Assembly (NCBI GenBank): GCA_965223115.1
Contig: OZ244982.1
Location: 1,674,001-1,738,000, forward strand
DNA: 64,000 nt
DNA from: CBDCUI01 sp965223115
Lineage (GTDB): Bacteria; Pseudomonadota; Gammaproteobacteria; UBA4575
Direction: 5' to 3'
Each line of letters begins with the position of its first letter. Position 1 is the first letter of the stretch. This document shows positions 17,227-27,018 of this stretch, in pieces. The notes beneath the pieces were generated by a model. The model did not search any database, was not told the DNA's origin, and saw only the letters and a program-made list of their open reading frames with translations. Position numbers and translations under genes: made by a program.

Positions 17227-18891
17227 TTATTGTCCATCCCTCAAGGCACGACGCAGAATTTTACCGACATTAGTTTTAGGTAATTCCTCTCGAAATTCGA
17301 TGTGTTTAGGCCATTTATAACGTGTTAATCGGTCTTTGCAATGCTCTAAAACGTCTTCTTCTGTCAAAGCAGGGTCTTTTTTGACAATGAACAATTTAAC
17401 GACCTCACCAGATTCTTCATCATCCACACCCACTGCAGCAACTTCCAGTACCCCAGTATGCGCAGCCACGACATTTTCTATTTCATTCGGATATACATTA
17501 AAACCTGACACCAAAATCATATCTTTCTTACGATCGACAATCCTTACGAAGCCTTTTTCATCCACCATAGCAATATCACCAGTACGCAACCAACCGTCAT
17601 CACTTAACACCGCTTTGGTTTCTTCAGGACGATTCCAATATCCTTTCATAACCTGAGGTCCTCGCACACAAAGTTCACCTGCTTCTTCTATGCCGAGGTG
17701 ATTACCTTCATCATCTTGAATAGAAATTTCAGTATTAGGAATGGGTAGCCCTATCGTGCCATTATATTTTTCTAAATTTACAGGATTAATCGTAACAGCA
17801 GGCGAGGCTTCCGTTAAACCGTACGCTTCCGCCAAAACACAACCCGTAACTTGATGCCATTCTTCAGCAACAGATTCTTGCACTGCCATACCACCACCTA
17901 ACGTCACTTTGAGATGTGAAAAATCTAAATCTGCGAACCCATCTGTATTTAATAAACCATTAAATAAGGTATTTACCCCTGTAAAAATTGAAAACTTAAT
18001 TTTACTCAGTTCTTTGACAAAGCCTTTCATATCGCGCGGATTGGTAATTAAATAATTTAATCCGCCAACATGAGTAAACAAAAAACAATTCGCTGTTAAA
18101 GAAAAGATATGATACAGCGGTAATGCTGTAATCACGATTTCATTTTTTTCTTCCAAAACTGGCTTAAACCACATTTCGGCCTGAGCTACATTGGCAAGTA
18201 AATTACCATGTGTCAGCATCGCACCTTTTGCAAGACCAGTTGTACCGCCAGTAAATTGTAAAAATGCTAAGTCATCTTTGCTAAGATTCGGTTTAGTAAG
18301 CTGCCTCTGTTGCCCAACTGCAAGCACTTCTTTAAAAGGAATAACATTATCTAATTTATATTTAGGAATTTTATGTTGTACATATTTCAACACAAAATTA
18401 ACTATTGCTGACTTAGGAAAGCCAAGCATATCGCCTACACGTGTGAGAATTACATGCTCAACTTCAGTCTCTGCAATTATTTCAGCAAGCACATCAGCAA
18501 AATTTTCTAAAATAATGATGACCTTTGCACCAGAATCTTTTAAATAATGCCCCAACTCACGAGAAGTGTATAAAGGGTTGACATCAACTGCTACTAAACC
18601 AGCACGCAATACGCCAAACATGGCTACTGGAAACTGCAAAAGATTTGGCAACATAATGGCGACGCGTTCACCTTTCTGTAAACCTAACTCTACTTGCAAA
18701 TAAGCCGCAAAGTTAAAACTCTCGATGTTAAGTTCTGAATAACTTAAGCTCGTTCCCATATTTGCAAATGCGGGCAAATGGCTATAACGCTCAGCACTCT
18801 CATCAAACATCTGAGCCAGAGATTGGTAACGGTCTAAATTAACATTTTCTGAAACACCTTGCGGATAACTGTTAAGCCAAACTTTTTCCAT
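17227..18891 (-). CDS. fadD: Long-chain-fatty-acid--CoA ligase
   Basis: FadD activates fatty acids to acyl-CoA at the inner membrane. From the ATG at 18891 the protein has 554 residues and begins MEKVWLNSYPQGV, closely resembling the known FadD start; GAGG lies nine bases upstream. An ATG at 18906 would add five residues but overlaps the alr stop. Adenylation motifs are FTGGTTGLAKGAMLTH, AYGLTEASP, GWLRTGDIA and the C-terminal lysine in LPKTNVGKILRR. It follows alr directly, so it may be co-transcribed with dnaB-alr, though its function is unrelated. Confidence 0.95.
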   Translation of the reverse strand: MEKVWLNSYPQGVSENVNLDRYQSLAQMFDESAERYSHLPAFANMGTSLSYSELNIESFNFAAYLQVELGLQKGERVAIMLPNLLQFPVAMFGVLRAGLVAVDVNPLYTSRELGHYLKDSGAKVIIILENFADVLAEIIAETEVEHVILTRVGDMLGFPKSAIVNFVLKYVQHKIPKYKLDNVIPFKEVLAVGQQRQLTKPNLSKDDLAFLQFTGGTTGLAKGAMLTHGNLLANVAQAEMWFKPVLEEKNEIVITALPLYHIFSLTANCFLFTHVGGLNYLITNPRDMKGFVKELSKIKFSIFTGVNTLFNGLLNTDGFADLDFSHLKVTLGGGMAVQESVAEEWHQVTGCVLAEAYGLTEASPAVTINPVNLEKYNGTIGLPIPNTEISIQDDEGNHLGIEEAGELCVRGPQVMKGYWNRPEETKAVLSDDGWLRTGDIAMVDEKGFVRIVDRKKDMILVSGFNVYPNEIENVVAAHTGVLEVAAVGVDDEESGEVVKLFIVKKDPALTEEDVLEHCKDRLTRYKWPKHIEFREELPKTNVGKILRRALRDGQ

Positions 18892-18902
18892 ATTACACCG
18901 CC

Positions 18903-19985
18903 TCATTCAATATATTTTCGATATACAGCATTACCCGCAGCACATAGTAATTCGTAACTAATAGTCTCTGCATTATTGGCAATTTCAGTTACGGATATAT
19001 TATTGCCCCAAAGCTCCACTTCGTCCCCTATTTGTGCATCTATACCTGTCATATCTACAGTGACCATATCCATCGAGACACGACCTACGATAGGAGCCAG
19101 TTCACCATGGACTGAGCAATTCGGCATATTCATTAAATGTCGTGGATATCCGTCTGCATAACCGGCTGCGACAATACCTACGACCATATCATGAGGGCAG
19201 CAATAATCACCACCATAACCAATTCTTTCTCCCTGTTTACACGACTTTACAGCTATTAAAGGTGCACGCAGACTCATTACAGGTTGTAAATTTACCGGCA
19301 GCGCAGAATCAATATCACTGTTAAGCGGGTTTAGACCGTATAGCATCAATCCTGGTCGTACCCAATCACGATGTGAATCGGGCCATGCCAGTATAGCTGC
19401 AGAATTGGCAATACTTTGCTGATATATCTGACCCTTAAGGGTGTGGTCAAATAACTCTAGTTGCTGTTGTGTAACTGGATTATTAACTTCATCTGCACAA
19501 GCCAGGTGTGTCATTACATTCACATTAGAATTTGGATGTAATATGGCTGTTAGCTCAGAGATTACTTTTTTAAATTGTTGCGGTTCAAAACCAAGCCTAT
19601 GCATACCTGTATCAACCTTTACATACACATCTAACAACCCAGCGGACGAAATTGTTTGCAATATCTTAATCTGTTCTGCTTGATGAATTACGACTTGGAT
19701 TTTATGCGCAATTGCCAACTGCAATTCTTCTGCTGTGGTAAACCCTTGTAAGGCCAAAATTGGCTTGTCGATATTACTTTCTCGTAGCTCCATCGCCTCA
19801 TTAACACAAGCAACAGAAAAGGCATCTACATCGGATATGCTTTTACAAATTTTCAATACACCATGGCCATAGGCATCTGCTTTCACAACGGCCATAATTT
19901 TAGAACGACTTACTACCTTTCTAGCGATAGAAAGATTATGTTTAAGGTTGGAAAGGTTTATCAGCGCGTACGCCGCTCGCCTCAT
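18903..19985 (-). CDS. alr: Alanine racemase
   Basis: A PLP enzyme giving D-alanine for peptidoglycan. The 360-residue length is normal. The PLP lysine lies in AVVKADAYGHG (about residue 34), the second catalytic base tyrosine in RIGYGGDY, and VGRVSMDMVTVD is the C-terminal domain signature. Its start overlaps the dnaB stop by 4 bp (ATGA-type overlap), the common dnaB-alr arrangement of gammaproteobacteria. Confidence 0.97.
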   Translation of the reverse strand: MRRAAYALINLSNLKHNLSIARKVVSRSKIMAVVKADAYGHGVLKICKSISDVDAFSVACVNEAMELRESNIDKPILALQGFTTAEELQLAIAHKIQVVIHQAEQIKILQTISSAGLLDVYVKVDTGMHRLGFEPQQFKKVISELTAILHPNSNVNVMTHLACADEVNNPVTQQQLELFDHTLKGQIYQQSIANSAAILAWPDSHRDWVRPGLMLYGLNPLNSDIDSALPVNLQPVMSLRAPLIAVKSCKQGERIGYGGDYCCPHDMVVGIVAAGYADGYPRHLMNMPNCSVHGELAPIVGRVSMDMVTVDMTGIDAQIGDEVELWGNNISVTEIANNAETISYELLCAAGNAVYRKYIE

Positions 19986-21403
19986 GTAAAGCTCTCACTG
20001 TTTGATATGTCAGGAGCATAATTTGAAAACTCAGGTACATAGTTTTCGAAACGAGTAAATTGACCTAAGAAGGTAAGTCTAGTTTTAAAAATAGGTCCGT
20101 TACGTTGTTTACTAACAATGATTTCTGCAGTACCTTGATCAGGAGAGTCTTCGTTATATACCTCATCACGATAAATAAATACGATTAAATCTGCATCTTG
20201 TTCAATTGCACCAGATTCACGCAAATCTGACATGACTGGTCGTTTATCTGTGCGTTGTTCCAAACTACGATTTAATTGTGATAATGCAATTACAGGCACA
20301 CCAAGCTCTTTGGCAAGTGCTTTTAGTGATCGTGAAATTTCTGAAATTTCAGTGGCACGATTTTCAGCTGTGCCACTAATTTTCATGAGTTGCAAATAAT
20401 CAACTATTATTAAAGATAGGCCATGTTCTCTTTTTAAACGTCTGGCACGCGCCCGTAATTCTGTTGGGGAAAGTGCAGCAGAGTCATCGATAAATAAATT
20501 TGCTTCAGATAACATGGAGACTGCACTCGTTAAACGTGGCCAATCATCATCTGTTAACTTACCGGTACGCACACGTTGTTGATCTATACGCCCCATGGAA
20601 GACAGCATGCGCATAGTCAATGAACGAGCTGGCATTTCCATACTGAAAATCGCCACACTGGACTGGTTACGTAATGCTGCATACTCCACAATATTCATCG
20701 CAAAACTGGTTTTACCCATAGAAGGCCGTCCCGCAACAATTATCAGCTCCCCATCTTGGAGCCCAGCAGTCTTTTCATCAAACTCGTCGAAACCACTTGG
20801 GATCCCCGTTATGTGGTTGTCACGCTCAAACAGCTCATCGATTTGTTCAACAGTTGTTTTCAACAACGCTTTGATATCTACAAAGCCTTGCCCCGCTTGT
20901 GCGCTATGATCTGTTATTTGAAAAATTTTACGTTCCGCATCATCCAATAGTTCATCAATCTCTTTACCTTCTTGTGAATAGCCACTGGTCGCGATTTCGG
21001 TTCCTACTTGTACCAGCTGACGTAAAACTGATTTTTCTCTTACAATGCCGGCATACGCATTGATATTTGCTGCACTGGGAATATCATTAGCAAGACTACC
21101 TAAGTACGCCAAAATATTAGTATCCTTGATTTCACTTTTCTGACGTAACAAATCGGATAAGGTGAGCACATCAAAGGGTTGATGTTTTTCTACCAATTCA
21201 TTAATGGTACGAAAAATTAGGCGATGATCAAATAAATGGAAATCTTCTTCGGTAAGCTTATCGGCAATTTTGTCCCAAGCAGAATTATCCAGTAGTAATC
21301 CACCAATTACTGCTTGCTCCGCCTCCAAAGAATATGGAGGGGTTCGCAAATTTTCAGTATTGGTAGCACTATAATTAGTACCGATAGTCGTTAATTCTGC
21401 CAC
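19982..21403 (-). CDS. dnaB: Replicative DNA helicase DnaB
   Basis: The hexameric 5'-3' helicase that drives the replication fork. 473 residues, with the N-terminal dimerisation domain (SLEAEQAVIGGLLLDNSAWD) and the RecA-like C-terminal domain carrying Walker A GRPSMGKTSFAMN, Walker B LIIVDYLQLM and the arginine-finger block RDLRESGAIEQDAD (here SDLRESGAIEQDAD). No intein is present. It lies between rplI and alr. Confidence 0.98.
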   Translation of the reverse strand: MAELTTIGTNYSATNTENLRTPPYSLEAEQAVIGGLLLDNSAWDKIADKLTEEDFHLFDHRLIFRTINELVEKHQPFDVLTLSDLLRQKSEIKDTNILAYLGSLANDIPSAANINAYAGIVREKSVLRQLVQVGTEIATSGYSQEGKEIDELLDDAERKIFQITDHSAQAGQGFVDIKALLKTTVEQIDELFERDNHITGIPSGFDEFDEKTAGLQDGELIIVAGRPSMGKTSFAMNIVEYAALRNQSSVAIFSMEMPARSLTMRMLSSMGRIDQQRVRTGKLTDDDWPRLTSAVSMLSEANLFIDDSAALSPTELRARARRLKREHGLSLIIVDYLQLMKISGTAENRATEISEISRSLKALAKELGVPVIALSQLNRSLEQRTDKRPVMSDLRESGAIEQDADLIVFIYRDEVYNEDSPDQGTAEIIVSKQRNGPIFKTRLTFLGQFTRFENYVPEFSNYAPDISNSESFT

Positions 21404-21443
21404 AATTCCTGCTTAGAAAATTAATTTAATAATCGTGAAACTA

Positions 21444-21893
21444 CTATTCTTCCCCAATTATCTCTAAATTTATGCTTGCATTCACATCTGTATGTAAATG
21501 TATATCAACTTTATATTCTCCCGCCTGTCTAAATGCACCAGAAGGTAGGCGTATTTCTTTCTTTTCAACTTCTTTCCCTGCTTCATTCAATGCATTAGCA
21601 ATTTCAACTGTCCCGATTGAACCATATAGTTTATCTTCACTTGCTAATTTTGCAGTGATAGTAACTGTAAAGTCGTCTAGTGCTGCTTTTCGAGCTTCTG
21701 CTGCTGCCAATGAATCTGCTGCAACTTTTTCTAGTTCTGCACGACGCGCTTCAAATTCGGCAATATTTTCTGCTGTAGCAAACTTTGCCTTGCCTGTTGG
21801 AATTAAAAAATTACGCGCATAACCTGGCTGGACTTTAACTTTTTCACCAAGGTCACCAAGGTTATCAATTTTTGTAAGTAAAATAACTTCCAT
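21444..21893 (-). CDS. rplI: 50S ribosomal protein L9
   Basis: 149 residues, normal length. The N-terminal RNA-binding domain MEVILLTKIDNLGDLGEKVKVQPGYARNFLIPTG is diagnostic, followed by the long connecting helix and the C-terminal domain (KLYGSIGTVEIANAL). It is part of rpsF-rpsR-DUF2232-rplI-dnaB on the minus strand. Confidence 0.98.
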   Translation of the reverse strand: MEVILLTKIDNLGDLGEKVKVQPGYARNFLIPTGKAKFATAENIAEFEARRAELEKVAADSLAAAEARKAALDDFTVTITAKLASEDKLYGSIGTVEIANALNEAGKEVEKKEIRLPSGAFRQAGEYKVDIHLHTDVNASINLEIIGEE

Positions 21894-21936
21894 CTTATTT
21901 CTCTTTATGATTTATGTTAATTAATATTCTATTTAT

Positions 21937-22854
21937 TTATGTATTGGATTTAATAAACCTTGTTCGAAAATTTATAAACGCATCTACTATACCCAATGCT
22001 GATAAAACCATTACCATTTGTGGAATTGCAATTAAAAGCAAACCATAAACTGCAATAAACCCAAACATAGGACTGGACAATTGCCCTAAAAAGGCATGCA
22101 TGTTCGCTAAACCCTGCAATGAAAACATGCCAAGGCATACGATGGCTAACTGCCACAGAATTGCATGTTTTACCGTCAATGCTGCAACTAATAACAGTAC
22201 TGCTAATATAGCCAACACTTTGCCAAGTCGCAAAGCTATAAACTCCTTACGAAACATCTGGATATTTGTATATGTCCCTTGCCACCATCGTCCTAAGAAT
22301 AGCGTTGCGCTTAAAGCAAATAAATACACACTTACTAAACCACCTGTAATTATGGATGCCAATATGGGCAAATACTTGCCTATTTTCTCATAGCTTAAAT
22401 GTGCATTCTCAAGCATTGTGTTAAATGATGGATCCTGTTTTGCAGCCTCAAAAATAGTTTGGAAAAGCTTAAGCCATTGATTTTGTAGATCTGGAATTAA
22501 AATAGATATCAACACAACTACAACCAATCCAAATACTGTGATTAACTGCATGGTTAGATTAAGGGACTGTGAATTCCGATATACAGATGTCACTACTAAT
22601 GCAGATAGCCAAGCAATTATTGGTGTTAACGCAATTTTTGCAAATACAAAATAAGCACCAACACTGATCAATATCGAACATATAGCCAATACACTTAAGC
22701 CTTGCTTTATGCCCAATTGCAAAGCCACTAAAACGAGTGCCGCCGAACTTAAGACAAGAAATACAGGGAAAGGGAATGACAATAGGCCAAAACCAAATAC
22801 CACTAAACTGGCTTGCATTGGACCGGCTAATATGTAACGAGCCAGTGAACGCAT
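21937..22854 (-). CDS. DUF2232 (YybS-like) multi-span membrane protein
   Basis: A 305-residue inner-membrane protein with roughly eight hydrophobic segments, in pairs from about residue 12 to 95, at 95-115, 165-185 and 205-290. Position between rpsR and rplI and the membrane topology fit the DUF2232 family found there in many gammaproteobacteria. The biochemical function is unknown; family members resemble small-molecule transport S-components only distantly. Likely co-transcribed with the ribosomal genes. Confidence 0.8.
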   Translation of the reverse strand: MRSLARYILAGPMQASLVVFGFGLLSFPFPVFLVLSSAALVLVALQLGIKQGLSVLAICSILISVGAYFVFAKIALTPIIAWLSALVVTSVYRNSQSLNLTMQLITVFGLVVVVLISILIPDLQNQWLKLFQTIFEAAKQDPSFNTMLENAHLSYEKIGKYLPILASIITGGLVSVYLFALSATLFLGRWWQGTYTNIQMFRKEFIALRLGKVLAILAVLLLVAALTVKHAILWQLAIVCLGMFSLQGLANMHAFLGQLSSPMFGFIAVYGLLLIAIPQMVMVLSALGIVDAFINFRTRFIKSNT

Positions 22855-22891
22855 GGCTGACTAAATTATGCTCAACTTATTTGATAACGAA

Positions 22892-23116
22892 TCAGTGCTG
22901 ATCACTATATGGCAATAAAGCAACATAACGCGCCCGCTTAATCGCTGTCGATAGTTGCCGTTGATACTTTGCCTTGGTTCCTGTTACCCGACTAGGAACA
23001 ATCTTGCCTGTCTCAGTGATGAAATCTTTTAATAATTCGACATCTTTATAGTCGATCTCTTCTATGCCTTCTTCTGTAAAACGACAATATCTTCTTCTTC
23101 GGAAATAGTGTGCCAT
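22892..23116 (-). CDS. rpsR: 30S ribosomal protein S18
   Basis: 74 residues, normal. The segment IDYKDVELLKDFITETGKIVPSRVTGT and the basic KYQRQLSTAIKRARYVALLPY tail are diagnostic. S18 binds S6 in the platform of the 30S subunit, and rpsF is immediately upstream. No zinc-cysteine set is present beyond a single cysteine, typical of most bacterial S18. Confidence 0.98.
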   Translation of the reverse strand: MAHYFRRRRYCRFTEEGIEEIDYKDVELLKDFITETGKIVPSRVTGTKAKYQRQLSTAIKRARYVALLPYSDQH

Positions 23117-23146
23117 ATTAAATTCCTCTTAATTCATTACTATGCA

Positions 23147-23644
23147 CTAGTCTTGAGCAGCTTCTTCCGCTACATCTTGGTCAGTGAGCTCCTGGTTTTC
23201 TTTTTCTGTCGATAAGGCAGTCTCTTTTTCATCAACTTCTTCTTCGACTTCACTATTTTCATCTTCAGATGATTGCGAATCTTTTAATGCACTTTGCTTT
23301 TCACTTTCTGCATTTTCTTTTTCGATGATCTTCATCATTGGTGAAGCTTCAGTTACTACTTTTTTCATCGCGACGACCATGTTGCGAATCACAGCATCGT
23401 TAAATCGAAATGCACTGCTCATTTCATTCAGAACATCTTGATCACACTCAATATTCATGAGCACGTAATGAGCTTTATGAACTTTTTGTATTGGATATGA
23501 GAGTTGTAATCGACCCCAGTCTTCTAGCCTATGGATCTTTCCGCTACCTTGTCCCTCAATGATAGTACGGTAACGCTCTATCATAGCAGGCACTTGATCA
23601 CTCTGGTCTGGATGCACCAGAAACACTATTTCATAATGACGCAT
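23147..23644 (-). CDS. rpsF: 30S ribosomal protein S6 with long acidic tail
   Basis: The ferredoxin-like S6 core (residues 1 to about 100: MRHYEIVFLVHPDQSDQVPAMIERY, LEDWGRLQLSYPIQKVHKAHYVL) is standard. Total length is 165 residues, longer than the usual 95-135, owing to a Glu/Asp/Ser-rich C-terminal extension of about 55 residues. In E. coli the acidic S6 end is glutamylated by RimK; whether that happens here is unknown and no rimK is in the window. The gene starts the rpsF-rpsR-DUF2232-rplI operon, with GGGAGA and GGAGG elements upstream. Confidence 0.97.
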   Translation of the reverse strand: MRHYEIVFLVHPDQSDQVPAMIERYRTIIEGQGSGKIHRLEDWGRLQLSYPIQKVHKAHYVLMNIECDQDVLNEMSSAFRFNDAVIRNMVVAMKKVVTEASPMMKIIEKENAESEKQSALKDSQSSEDENSEVEEEVDEKETALSTEKENQELTDQDVAEEAAQD

Positions 23645-23791
23645 TTTGTATCTCCCTATGGGTTAATGCCTCCTGATAAACAAATTTAGTCTTCAGTGAA
23701 GCAAGGAGTTAGTTGTATTTTTTGAGGCGCGCAGTCTACGTGAAGTGATGCTATCAGGCAACCTGGGCATCTCCAACCCTATAAATACTGG

Positions 23792-24535
23792 CTATTTAAA
23801 ACCAGATCGTTGACGAACGGCTTCAAATAGTCCCACGCCTGTGGCTACTGAAGCATTAAGGCTTGCCATTTCTCCTGACATTGGCATTGCTAATAATTCA
23901 TCACAGGTTTGAGCAGTAAGCCGACGCATACCAGTTGACTCAGCACCGATGACTAACGCTACCGAACGGGTAAAATCAGCTGCGTAGATCAGCTTCACGG
24001 CATCTGGTTGAGTACCATAAATCCAAATACCTAATTGTTTTAATTCTTTTAAATAACGAACCAAATTCTTTGCAACTACCAACGGTACACGTTCTGCTGC
24101 ACCACAAGAAACTTTATGCACAACTGATGTCAACGAAGCAGATTTTCTATCGGAACAAATTACTGCATTTACACCTGCTGCTTCTGCCGTTCGCAAACAT
24201 GCACCAAGATTATGCGGATCCACTATTTGATCGAGTACTAGCAATAACAATGGTGACTGTGCTTGCGCACAAAATTCTAGCAAACCTGCTTCACTTGTCG
24301 TTGGCTGGTTTTTATAGATAACTACCACACCTTGATGACTAGCATTACCACAAATACTTTCAATTTCTCTTTTATCTATAACTCTAAGTGTGATTTGTTT
24401 ACTTTGAACCTCAGTTTGAATTTGTTGCATACGTTTATCATTACGTGCTTGCAACATGCATACTTCTTTTATATGAAAAGGTTTTTGCTGAATAGCAGCA
24501 AGACAACTATGCAAACCGTATACAATATTTTTCAC
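23792..24535 (-). CDS. rlmB: 23S rRNA (guanosine-2'-O-)-methyltransferase RlmB
   Basis: A SPOUT-class methyltransferase that modifies G2251 in the peptidyl-transferase loop. 247 residues: an N-terminal L30e-like substrate-binding domain (about 1-75) and a SpoU domain with motifs DQIVDPHNLGACLRTAEAAG, VALVIGAESTGMRRLT and MPMSGEMASLNASVATGV. It begins 11 bp after rnr ends, the classical rnr-rlmB pair, and is followed by rpsF. Confidence 0.96.
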   Translation of the reverse strand: MKNIVYGLHSCLAAIQQKPFHIKEVCMLQARNDKRMQQIQTEVQSKQITLRVIDKREIESICGNASHQGVVVIYKNQPTTSEAGLLEFCAQAQSPLLLLVLDQIVDPHNLGACLRTAEAAGVNAVICSDRKSASLTSVVHKVSCGAAERVPLVVAKNLVRYLKELKQLGIWIYGTQPDAVKLIYAADFTRSVALVIGAESTGMRRLTAQTCDELLAMPMSGEMASLNASVATGVGLFEAVRQRSGFK

Positions 24536-24546
24536 TATAGAACAGA

Positions 24547-26778
24547 CTAACGTTTTTTACGTTTTCTTGATCTTTTATCTCTTCTGCCTCTTTTATCAAA
24601 AGGCTCATCTAAAACAAAATCAATTTTTCTTTCATCTAAGCCGACACGAGCAACAACTACATTAACGGCATCACCCAAACTATATCGTTTTTTACTTTTT
24701 TCACCAAATAAGCAGTGTGACTGCTCATCGAAATGATAATAATCATTTCTTAATGCGGTGACATGCACCAAGCCTTCTATAAATACCTCATCAAGTGTCA
24801 CAAAAAAACCAAATGCAGTAACAGAATTAATGACCCCAGTAAACTTATGGCCCAACTTATCCAACATGAATTCACATTTAAGCCACGCATCTACATCACG
24901 TGTGGCATCATCTGCACGGCGTTCGCACATTGAGCATTCTTCGCCTAGAATAAGCAAATCGTTTTGTGAACAAAAAAAAGTATTTTTATTTTTTTCAGTC
25001 AATAAATGGCGAATTGTACGATGTACAATTAAATCGGGATAACGACGGATTGGAGAAGTGAAATGTGCATACAATGGTAGTGCTAAGCCAAAATGACCAA
25101 TATTTTCAGGGCTGTATACAGCTTGCGCCATAGAACGCAATAACATCATTTCAATTATTTCCTTATCTTTACGATGTGCGATTTTTTTAATTACGGCCAC
25201 ATAATCACTTGGCTTGATTTTATTTGCCTTGGTAAAACCCACACCCAAAGACTGTAGAAATTCTCGCAAATCTCTTTGCTTTTCATCGGTTGGCCCATCA
25301 TGCACTCGGTATAAGGTTGGCAACTTTCGCTTGGTTATAAATTTTGCCGCAGCAACATTTGCACTTATCATGCACTCTTCAATAATCATATGTGCCTGCT
25401 TGCGTTCTCTTGGCAAAATCGCTTTTATTTTTTTATTTTCATCAAAATGAAAAACACTTTCTTTAGTCTCAAAATCAATAGCACCACGTTTTTTTCGCTG
25501 CTTGCGTAAAGCGTTATATACTTTTTGTAAATGTTCTAAGTCTAATAATAAATGTTGGCATTTTTCACGTACGTGTTTATCTTTTTCATATAATATCTGC
25601 TGTACTTCATCATAAGTAAGCCGTGCAGCGGAACGCATGATCGCGTCATAAAAAGTATGACTTTTTATCTCTCCTTCCTTTGAAATAAACATCTCGCAAA
25701 CCATACAAAGTCGATCTACTTCTGGTTTAAGAGAGCACAACCCATTAGAGAGTTGTTCAGGCAACATGGGAATTACACGTTCAGGAAAATAAACTGAAGT
25801 GCCACGTTTACGCGCTTCTTGGTCTAGAGCTGAATCTATTTGCACATAATGCGAAACATCTGCAATCGCTACCCACAAACGCCAACCATTTTCACGTGGC
25901 TCGCAATACACTGCATCATCAAAATCTTTTGCATCACTGCCATCAATGGTTACAAATGCATATTTACGTAAATCTTTACGATTACTTAGTTGTTGCTGTA
26001 TAGAATCTTCACTAAATTGATCTGCCTCTTCTAATACTTGTTGGGGCCATTTGTAAGGAAGATCATAAGAACGAATAGCAACATCGATTTCCATACCTGG
26101 AGCCAGATGATCTCCTAACACTTCGGTGACTTTACCAATTGGCTGTCGTGACTTATTAGGCTGTTCAACAATTGCAGCAACTACAAATTGACCATTAGAT
26201 GCACCATTAGATTGATCAGCAGGAATCATTACATCCTGATTCAAGCGTTTGTTATCTGGTACTACAAAACCAATACCTGATTCTTTGTAATAGCGGCCAA
26301 CAATCTGCTTATTATGGCGTTCAATAATTTCAATCAATTTACCTTGGATTTTGCCACGCTTAGACTTCCCTGCAGGACGAACAATGGCACGATCGCCATG
26401 CATTAAAGTCCGCATTTCAAATGGGGATAGAAAAAGATCTTCACCACCTTCATCTGGAATTAAAAACCCAAACCCTTCCGGATGACCCATCACTCGACCA
26501 CGCACTAAGTCAACTTTAGAAATGGGTAAATAATGATTCTGCCGGTTGCGAATAATTTGCCCATCGCGCTCCATCGCACCCAAACGACGAGCCAAAGCAT
26601 CAACCACCTCATCAGAATTTATATCTAATGCTTTATGCAATGCACCCAATGGCAATGGGCCATCACTATCTTCTAAAATTTTAAGAATAAGCTCTCTACT
26701 TGCTATCGGGCGCTCATACCTTGCTGCCTCACGTTTGGCATAAGGGTCATTTAATTTTTTCTTGTTCTTGCGAGTCAT
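24547..26778 (-). CDS. rnr: Ribonuclease R
   Basis: A 3'-5' processive exoribonuclease able to degrade structured RNA. 743 residues: N-terminal winged-helix region (about 25-90), cold-shock domains (about 90-265), the RNB catalytic domain with clustered aspartates in TIDGSDAKDFDDAVYC and the later LYAHFTSPIRRYPDL, an S1 domain (about 640-725) and a Lys/Arg-rich tail. It is shorter than the 813-residue E. coli enzyme, mostly at the tail. It pairs with rlmB downstream. Confidence 0.97.
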   Translation of the reverse strand: MTRKNKKKLNDPYAKREAARYERPIASRELILKILEDSDGPLPLGALHKALDINSDEVVDALARRLGAMERDGQIIRNRQNHYLPISKVDLVRGRVMGHPEGFGFLIPDEGGEDLFLSPFEMRTLMHGDRAIVRPAGKSKRGKIQGKLIEIIERHNKQIVGRYYKESGIGFVVPDNKRLNQDVMIPADQSNGASNGQFVVAAIVEQPNKSRQPIGKVTEVLGDHLAPGMEIDVAIRSYDLPYKWPQQVLEEADQFSEDSIQQQLSNRKDLRKYAFVTIDGSDAKDFDDAVYCEPRENGWRLWVAIADVSHYVQIDSALDQEARKRGTSVYFPERVIPMLPEQLSNGLCSLKPEVDRLCMVCEMFISKEGEIKSHTFYDAIMRSAARLTYDEVQQILYEKDKHVREKCQHLLLDLEHLQKVYNALRKQRKKRGAIDFETKESVFHFDENKKIKAILPRERKQAHMIIEECMISANVAAAKFITKRKLPTLYRVHDGPTDEKQRDLREFLQSLGVGFTKANKIKPSDYVAVIKKIAHRKDKEIIEMMLLRSMAQAVYSPENIGHFGLALPLYAHFTSPIRRYPDLIVHRTIRHLLTEKNKNTFFCSQNDLLILGEECSMCERRADDATRDVDAWLKCEFMLDKLGHKFTGVINSVTAFGFFVTLDEVFIEGLVHVTALRNDYYHFDEQSHCLFGEKSKKRYSLGDAVNVVVARVGLDERKIDFVLDEPFDKRGRRDKRSRKRKKR

Positions 26779-26857
26779 GGAAAACGCACTTTACTCTTTA
26801 TATAAGTAAACTAAAACCTAATAAAAACGATTAAGGATTAAGACAGCAGGAGCTTCA

Positions 26858-26887
26858 TTGACAAAATAAGTTACGCTTCGTTAGAGT
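26858..26887 (+). promoter_or_regulatory. Likely promoter of tRNA-Leu(CAG)
   Basis: A perfect -35 hexamer TTGACA (26858-26863) is followed after 18 bp by TAGAGT (26882-26887, four of six matches to the -10 consensus) and then a CCTCTC discriminator. The start point would lie some 35-40 bp before the tRNA. A GC-rich discriminator is typical of stringently controlled stable-RNA promoters. Confidence 0.6.
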
Positions 26888-26931
26888 CCTCTCTTTCTGG
26901 TTTATAGGTTAAATCAGTATATCGCCGAAAT

Positions 26932-27018
26932 GCCGAGGTGGCGAAATTGGTAGACGCGCTAGCTTCAGGTGCTAGTGGGAGTAATCCCATGGAGGTTCAA
27001 GTCCTCTCCTCGGCACCA
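26932..27018 (+). tRNA. tRNA-Leu (anticodon CAG)
   Basis: An 87-nt class II tRNA with encoded CCA. Acceptor strands GCCGAGG/CCTCGGC pair fully; the anticodon stem CTAGC/GCTAG holds the loop TTCAGGT, giving CAG (reads CUG). The long variable arm GTGGGAGTAATCCCAT is intact. The last 25 nt of this gene (26994-27018) recur three times downstream in a tandem array, which is unusual. Confidence 0.97.
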
